This document shows positions 23,536 to 27,190 of a stretch of 27,190 nucleotides of DNA, one piece after another. The notes beneath the pieces were generated by a model that was not told the origin of the DNA, did not search any database, and worked only from the letters and a program-made list of their open reading frames with translations. The stretch comes from a virus. Where the stretch lies: the IMG/VR virus record IMGVR_UViG_3300025082_000054, positions 1-27,190 of that record. One strand, 5' to 3'. The position numbers were made by a program, and so were the translations under genes. The stretch's first letter is position 1, and every line of letters starts with the position of its first letter.

Positions 23536-25243
23536 ATTCGTTAAACTCTAAATCATTTCTGTCATTATCATCTTCGTAATCTTCTGGCTGGACTTCTGAT
23601 AATCTACCTGTCTCTCGATCATAAAGAAGTTTAGTAGCGAAACCTACATCACCTGTGTATCTAGATTTCAACACTCTTAATACTGTGGTGTTGGCTTCTT
23701 CGGGATCATCTGCTTGTTGGTTTCGTTCCAATCCTAAAACGCAGTCACTCAGTTGAGCTATTGACTGGCTACCTCTGAGGTGAGAAAGATTAACTTGTAT
23801 TCCGTCTTCGTGTCCTTTGTTGCCTACTACTCTGCGTAGATGAGAAACCAAAATGAGTCCTGCACCTGTTTCTTCTACAATGCTACGGAGCTTTGTCATA
23901 ATTCTGTCTATGGCTCTTCGTTCATCGCCTTCAGTTATAGCACTTACTAACATATGTAGATGGTCTATAACTATCCACTTACAATCACAACCAACGATCA
24001 TGTATCTCAATTTAGAAAAGATTTCTTCGATAGAATTAGTGCCAAAGTGTGCGTGTATCCATACTCTGTTCTCGTTTTCTCCGTTATAGAGAATGTCAAA
24101 GTAATTATCTATTTCTTCTTTCGAGAACCTTTCTAGTTCTTGGTCAATATACAATCTTGCATTAGCTTCGATAGATAAGATACCACTGATAGTTCTGTTA
24201 GGATCTTCTTCTAGGGATATGATACCTACATTGTCGTCTGTTTCTTTTATAAGCCAATGTTCTAGTTCACGAGTGACACTAGACTTACCTAGTCCTGTGC
24301 CACCTGTGAGTGTGACTAGTTCCCCTTCTCTCAAACCATAAAGTTTTCTGTTCAATCCTGCATAAGGATAAGGAACACTCTTCTTCTTTTCTCTTGTGAG
24401 AAATTTAAGTTTATGTTCTGATACATTGATAACACCTGAAGGTGTATAAGTTTTGGATTCCCACCAAGTTTGGTTAAATGCATTCTTTGCACCTGCCATG
24501 AGCATATCATTGGCATCTTTGAAACCATTAGGTATACGCATTATCTTTGCTTTTCCAGGAGTTAGAATTCTTGCTACTTTCTTCGCAGCTTTCTGACCTG
24601 CCTTATCTCTATCAAAGCAGATAACTACATTGTCAAAGCTTTCTACAAACTCTAGGCTATCTTTCACATCACGAACAGCGCCTTGTGCGCCTGTCTTTAT
24701 ACTAACAACTGCCCATTTAGATCCAAGCATTTCATAAGCAGCGAGTGCATCGTATTCTCCTTCTACGATAGTCAGATACTTGCCACCACTCTTGAATAGT
24801 TGTTCGCCAAACAGTCCACTTTCATTCAAAAACCCAGTTGTCCTAAAGTTTTTGTCCGTTCCATCTTTAGTATATTTAATTTTTGTGGCTACTAATTGAT
24901 TATCTGCGTAGTAAGGAAAGATTTGATCTCCTATCTCTACTTGATCACCTTTAAAATGTTGAACAACTTTTACTCCATACTTTTTAACTGCTCTTAGCGA
25001 GATGTTTCTGTGTTCTATCCTTGTAAAGATTCCATTCTTAGGAACTTCTAATACATTTTTTCTTTTTATATTTGTTACTGTTGCTGTTGTCATTGGTTTT
25101 ACTTCTCCCGTTGTTCTGTAATAGTCAGGAAAAAATTCATCACAACTAAAACATTTTGCTGATCCGTCTTCGTTAATAGAACACGCATCACTACTATTGC
25201 AAACAGGACAAGGTTTGTGTAATTCTACAAATTCTGTGTCCAT
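23528..25243 (-). CDS. Primase-helicase (T7 gp4-like)
   Basis: This 571-aa protein has an N-terminal zinc ribbon (C12, C15, C31, C34). A TOPRIM primase domain follows (VEGEYDALAAY, E161-D165; CFDRDKAGQKA, D211-D213). A RecA-type DnaB-like helicase domain comes next, with Walker A GGTGLGKS (314-321) and Walker B WIVIDHLH (423-430). The length is close to T7 gp4 (566 aa). The C-terminal tail is acidic and ends with an aromatic-containing stretch, like the T7 tail that contacts the polymerase. It unwinds DNA at the fork and makes RNA primers. An AAGGAG ribosome site lies ten bases upstream, at the end of a structured 165-base leader. Confidence 0.97.
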   Translation of the reverse strand: MDTEFVELHKPCPVCNSSDACSINEDGSAKCFSCDEFFPDYYRTTGEVKPMTTATVTNIKRKNVLEVPKNGIFTRIEHRNISLRAVKKYGVKVVQHFKGDQVEIGDQIFPYYADNQLVATKIKYTKDGTDKNFRTTGFLNESGLFGEQLFKSGGKYLTIVEGEYDALAAYEMLGSKWAVVSIKTGAQGAVRDVKDSLEFVESFDNVVICFDRDKAGQKAAKKVARILTPGKAKIMRIPNGFKDANDMLMAGAKNAFNQTWWESKTYTPSGVINVSEHKLKFLTREKKKSVPYPYAGLNRKLYGLREGELVTLTGGTGLGKSSVTRELEHWLIKETDDNVGIISLEEDPNRTISGILSIEANARLYIDQELERFSKEEIDNYFDILYNGENENRVWIHAHFGTNSIEEIFSKLRYMIVGCDCKWIVIDHLHMLVSAITEGDERRAIDRIMTKLRSIVEETGAGLILVSHLRRVVGNKGHEDGIQVNLSHLRGSQSIAQLSDCVLGLERNQQADDPEEANTTVLRVLKSRYTGDVGFATKLLYDRETGRLSEVQPEDYEDDNDRNDLEFNEYA

Positions 25244-25408
25244 TTCTTTTTGCTCCTTTTTTAAAACTCAAAGCCTACCACCTACCGAAGTTTAATATAG
25301 GCACTTCCTGCCTTTTTGAGAGTTAGTTCGCCGAGAAATCGGCACAATCTTACTACTTTACTCTCGTGCTATTATATTTATAGTCCAACTTAGCTTCTGG
25401 ACTTGAAA
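25244..25408 (-). promoter_or_regulatory. Structured leader before the primase-helicase gene
   Basis: This 165-base gap has no credible gene. Several complementary segments can be paired: CTCAAA 25267-25272 with TTTGAG 25315-25320; GCCTA 25273-25277 with TAGGC 25298-25302; AGGCA 25299-25303 with TGCCT 25309-25313; GCCGA with TCGGC around 25330-25343; GAGAGT 25318-25323 with ACTCTC 25360-25365; and a 6-bp stem 25382-25403 after the upstream gene's stop. Some exclude each other, so switching is possible. A TATAAT-like box occurs on the - strand near 25371-25378 without a good -35. It could be a cis-regulatory RNA or part of a replication origin. No known riboswitch class is recognised. Confidence 0.4.
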
Positions 25409-25687
25409 CTACGGAGTATCCTCAGACGGAAACGCTGCAGTTTCTTCGATGTCAGGAACAGATGTTCCTTCTTCTTCATCATCAGCATTAACGATACCAA
25501 CAATACTGTTAGTAAAAGAAGCTAGTCCTGCGTTGACTTCTTCCAAGTCTAGAACAAGATTAACTTTCTTTTGGTTCAGACGTTGTATCCTACCAAAGAT
25601 AGCTTGACCATCTTCAGGTAAGTCTTCAACATATATTTGAACACCATCAATAGTGATAAAAGGTTTTTGGTTTTCTTCTTCAACCAT
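25409..25687 (-). CDS. Small acidic phage protein (DUF6447-like)
   Basis: This 92-aa protein has KPFITIDGVQIYVEDLPEDG (8-27), then a helix, then a strongly acidic C-terminus (ADDEEEGTSVPDIEETAAF). The pattern PxITIDGxxYxVEDLxxxGxA...I..L is, as far as I recall, that of DUF6447-type proteins common in marine phages and cyanophages, whose function is unknown. A GGAGATAAC ribosome site precedes the ATG. It lies 21 bases after the SSB gene, which suggests a role in replication or in handling single-stranded DNA, but that is inference. Confidence 0.75.
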   Translation of the reverse strand: MVEEENQKPFITIDGVQIYVEDLPEDGQAIFGRIQRLNQKKVNLVLDLEEVNAGLASFTNSIVGIVNADDEEEGTSVPDIEETAAFPSEDTP

Positions 25688-25708
25688 TGTTATCTCCTTT
25701 TTGTTAAA

Positions 25709-26161
25709 TTAAAATTCGATGTCATCAGCATCTTCATCGAGCATTTCAAACTCGTCAGTTTCCCCATTGTTGTATTCTACAAGATCCAGAACTTGGATTG
25801 CTTGTAGTTCCAACCAGGGGAACTTTCCGTATTTGTTCTCAATGAGTCGTTCTTGATACTGAACAATACCTTTAGATCCATTTCCTACTGCTGCGGTTAG
25901 TGGATTCTTTGCTTTATCCACTACACGAACAGGAGGATTGGTTGATCCGTCAGGTCGATTGTAATACTTCCTGAAAAACAAAGCAGGTTGTTCATCAATT
26001 TCTTTGATTTTAAACCCTTTGCTTTCAAAGCTATCAGCAGTCTCTTGATCAACTATCACAGTAGCTTGATAAGTTACTGGTTCAAAAGTTGCGTTAGGTA
26101 CACTTGCACTTACCCAACGAAGTTCATGTCCTTCTCCGTTAGGCCCTTTTAATACAGCCAT
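25709..26161 (-). CDS. Single-stranded DNA-binding protein (T7 gp2.5-like)
   Basis: This 150-aa protein has a predicted beta-rich body (for example TFEPVTYQATVIVDQET and AVGNGSKGIVQYQ) and a very acidic C-terminal tail ending in phenylalanine (MLDEDADDIEF). That tail is the signature of T7 gp2.5, where the acidic end and terminal Phe contact polymerase and primase-helicase. The body sequence fits the phage SSB family only by general features, so the call rests on tail, size and location. An excellent ribosome site (AAAGGAGGT) and a sigma70 promoter (26214-26241) stand directly upstream, in keeping with the high amounts needed of an SSB. Confidence 0.82.
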   Translation of the reverse strand: MAVLKGPNGEGHELRWVSASVPNATFEPVTYQATVIVDQETADSFESKGFKIKEIDEQPALFFRKYYNRPDGSTNPPVRVVDKAKNPLTAAVGNGSKGIVQYQERLIENKYGKFPWLELQAIQVLDLVEYNNGETDEFEMLDEDADDIEF

Positions 26162-26213
26162 AATATGACCTCCTTTATTATTATTATTATCATTAATTCT
26201 TAACCATACCTGG

Positions 26214-26241
26214 ATTATACTCTCATTAATCCTAAAGTCAA
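26214..26241 (-). promoter_or_regulatory. Sigma70 promoter before SSB (P2)
   Basis: On the - strand TTGACT (26236-26241) and TATAAT (26214-26219) are 16 bases apart. It would start RNA about 45 bases before the SSB start codon. An inverted repeat GGATTA/TAATCC (26212-26217 and 26227-26232) overlaps the -10 and could be an operator. Confidence 0.75.
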
Positions 26242-26421
26242 GAAATTTCTTTTATTATTTTAAAAGGGGATACAAAAAGATATATGGTGTGGAGAGTTTA
26301 CGAACCATGAATGTCTCCACTCACTCATCTGCCATAGAAACAGGTGTGTCTTTTGCGCAAAAAGATTACGACTAACAGCACGATTCTAGTTATTTTTTAT
26401 CTTTTTATTTCCTTACTTTAT

Positions 26422-26450
26422 ATAATAAGGACAGATTTAAAATCTGTCAA
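26422..26450 (-). promoter_or_regulatory. Sigma70 promoter with overlapping operator (P1)
   Basis: On the - strand TTGACA (26445-26450) and TATTAT (26422-26427) are 17 bases apart. The AAAACTTGACA start is shared with the + strand promoter at 13965. It would transcribe the non-coding region and then the replication genes. Confidence 0.8.
26430..26448. promoter_or_regulatory. 19-bp perfect palindrome, putative operator
   Basis: GACAGATTT (26430-26438) and AAATCTGTC (26440-26448) are exact reverse complements around one central base. The site fills the promoter spacer and enters the -35 box, where a bound dimeric repressor would block RNA polymerase. No repressor gene is visible in the window, so the binder may be a host protein or encoded elsewhere. 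Confidence 0.7.
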
Positions 26451-26453
26451 GTT

Positions 26454-26687
26454 TTATTTAATTCTTTTTGTGTAATCAAAATGATACTCTTTTGGATTCT
26501 TTAACCCATCTATAAGATTGACACCTTTCATACCATGCATCTTGAACTTAGCTTTCGCTAGTAAATCAAAATCCTGGCTATTATCTAATCGAATAACAAC
26601 TGACATCTCCTTAAACTGTCTCAAATATTCACGAGCTGCAGTTACATTCTTCAATTGTAGGTGCAGTCCGTTCCATTCATAGCTCAT
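26454..26687 (-). CDS. Small phage protein, unknown function
   Basis: I start this 77-aa protein at ATG 26687 (MSYEWNGLHLQLKNVTAARE) because an AAGGAG site lies nine bases upstream and the previous gene stops one base before it. A longer in-frame start at 26714 would overlap that gene and lacks such a site. The protein has a mixed strand/helix pattern (LRQFKEMSVVIRLDNSQDF) and no recognised motif. The P1 promoter begins just after its stop. Confidence 0.7.
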   Translation of the reverse strand: MSYEWNGLHLQLKNVTAAREYLRQFKEMSVVIRLDNSQDFDLLAKAKFKMHGMKGVNLIDGLKNPKEYHFDYTKRIK

Positions 26688-26688
26688 G

Positions 26689-26913
26689 TTACTGTTCTCC
26701 TTTTTCATCTTCATAAATTAAAATACAATGTCCTATGAACTCAGGTATCTGTGGCACTACAGAGTTGCCAAGCTGCTTGAGTCTTTGGAGTCTACCTGGA
26801 ATTTTCTGTGCTACTCTAGGTATATGTTCTGGTTCTTCTACCCAAAGCCTCTTTGAATGTTGAGCAAAGTCTATCAACTGCCATCGCTTTACTACTTGTT
26901 CTAGTTCTTTCAT
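26689..26913 (-). CDS. C5-cytosine methyltransferase-like C-terminal fragment (motif X)
   Basis: This 74-aa protein has RLQRLKQLGNSVVPQIPEFIG. This matches motif X of DNA (cytosine-5) methyltransferases (R-x-K-x-L-G-N-x-V-V-P-x-x-x-x-x-I-G), which packs against the S-adenosylmethionine-binding motif I in full enzymes. The catalytic motifs (motif I FxGxG, motif IV PC) are absent here. It is in the same frame as the preceding gene, separated by one TAA and one codon, and has its own AGGAG ribosome site six bases before the ATG. It may pair with the upstream fragment, or be a remnant. Confidence 0.75.
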   Translation of the reverse strand: MKELEQVVKRWQLIDFAQHSKRLWVEEPEHIPRVAQKIPGRLQRLKQLGNSVVPQIPEFIGHCILIYEDEKGEQ

Positions 26914-26916
26914 CTT

Positions 26917-27174
26917 TTACTCCTCTTCTTCTATTAATGTATAGTCTTCTGGGTAACCCATCAACCACTCAACCCACGTAGGATTCAAGTGTCCTGGTTT
27001 TCTTTCTTCCAAATGAACTTGACCTGGCAAACCAAGTTGCTTACCTTTCTTCTTCCGCTTCAGGTGATACTCCACGTTGTCAGTATCTACCTTGTGCATA
27101 CCTGAGTATGGTGTCTCCCAAAACTTGTAAGCCACTTCAGTCTCTAGGTATTTCTTATGTCTGAGATCTGCCAT
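26917..27174 (-). CDS. C5-cytosine methyltransferase-like fragment (target-recognition/late part)
   Basis: This frame has KFWETPYSGMHKVD and then PGHLNPTWVEWLMGYPEDYT, the pattern (TPxxS.. and LNPxWVEWLMGxP) seen between motif VIII and motif X in many phage C5 methyltransferases. The first visible ATG is at 27174, but the frame stays open to the right edge without a stop and no ribosome site precedes the ATG. The true start may therefore lie outside the window, in a longer gene. The 85 residues visible carry no catalytic site. Confidence 0.65.
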   Translation of the reverse strand: MADLRHKKYLETEVAYKFWETPYSGMHKVDTDNVEYHLKRKKKGKQLGLPGQVHLEERKPGHLNPTWVEWLMGYPEDYTLIEEEE

Positions 27175-27190
27175 ATTCTTAGTAAGTTTC

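Larger units (their letters stand above)
26162..26453 (-). other. Non-coding region between two promoters; possible ncRNA
   Basis: No frame longer than about 22 codons is seen. Both ends hold sigma70 promoters pointing toward the SSB gene. Between them are a stem of GTGGAGA (26289-26295) with TCTCCAC (26314-26320) around an 18-base loop, and the 12-bp palindrome TTTTGCGCAAAA (26351-26362). RNA from the first promoter would run about 200 bases before the second. It may be a long leader, a small RNA or an origin region; the sequence does not settle which. Confidence 0.5.

Noticed and set aside
25299-25317. Stem AGGCA/TGCCT followed by five T on the + strand, resembling an intrinsic terminator
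   Set aside because: No + strand gene or transcript is expected upstream for about 9.6 kb; the stem is short and competes with other pairs in the leader.
26289-26320. GGTTCG on the - strand, checked as the T-arm of a tRNA
   Set aside because: No acceptor, D or anticodon stems fit around it.

Overview
The window is a piece of an AT-rich tailed-phage genome, most likely a T7-like (podovirus-type) marine phage. The evidence is a T7-style replication set (family A DNA polymerase, primase-helicase, gp2.5-like SSB, endonuclease I, PD-(D/E)XK exonuclease) together with very large internal-virion-type proteins and small conserved phage proteins of the kind seen in pelagiphages and HMO-2011-like phages. 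The host is inferred to be a marine alphaproteobacterium; nothing in the window proves this. No integrase, tRNA, IS element or CRISPR array was found. No single-subunit RNA polymerase lies inside the window, and the promoters that can be seen are near-perfect sigma70 sites, so host RNA polymerase is probably used.

Layout. Bases 1-13956 (+ strand) hold a late virion operon: the end of an unknown gene, a small membrane/coiled-coil protein, a 992-aa protein with a mucin-like TTTPSA tandem repeat, a 521-aa protein with a basic N-terminus and membrane segment, a 197-aa protein, a 1081-aa protein and a 1691-aa protein ending in an M15 peptidase domain. A consensus sigma70 promoter at 13965-13993 then drives a cluster of four small genes, three of them for membrane proteins. 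A structured 5' UTR that looks like a ROSE-type RNA thermometer precedes an hsp20 gene. The + strand genes end at 15655 and meet, tail to tail, a long - strand block (15647-27190).

Read in its own direction (from high to low coordinates), the - strand block starts with C5-cytosine-methyltransferase-like fragments and a small unknown gene. Next is a 290-bp non-coding stretch with two sigma70 promoters, the first overlaid by a 19-bp perfect palindrome. Then come SSB, a small acidic protein, a structured leader, primase-helicase, DNA polymerase, an HNH endonuclease, exonuclease, two small proteins, endonuclease I, a DUF3310 protein, a small protein, class II ribonucleotide reductase, two small proteins and a GalNAc-transferase-like glycosyltransferase. 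Genes overlap or nearly touch, as in one early/middle transcription unit. Together they supply deoxynucleotides (host DNA breakdown plus RNR), replicate and process phage DNA, and possibly glycosylate a target.

The most interesting signals are: (i) two TonB-box-like peptides (EEIVVTAQ and EEITVTAR) in the two largest virion proteins, one of which also carries a peptidoglycan peptidase domain, suggesting a colicin-like TonB-coupled ejection step; (ii) a ROSE-like thermometer before a phage hsp20; (iii) a mucin-like repeat and a glycosyltransferase with the DxH signature of polypeptide GalNAc-transferases in one genome; (iv) a recurring GGRIGF-type peptide tag in virion proteins; and (v) the palindromic operator and non-coding region upstream of the replication genes. 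The functional readings of these are inferences.
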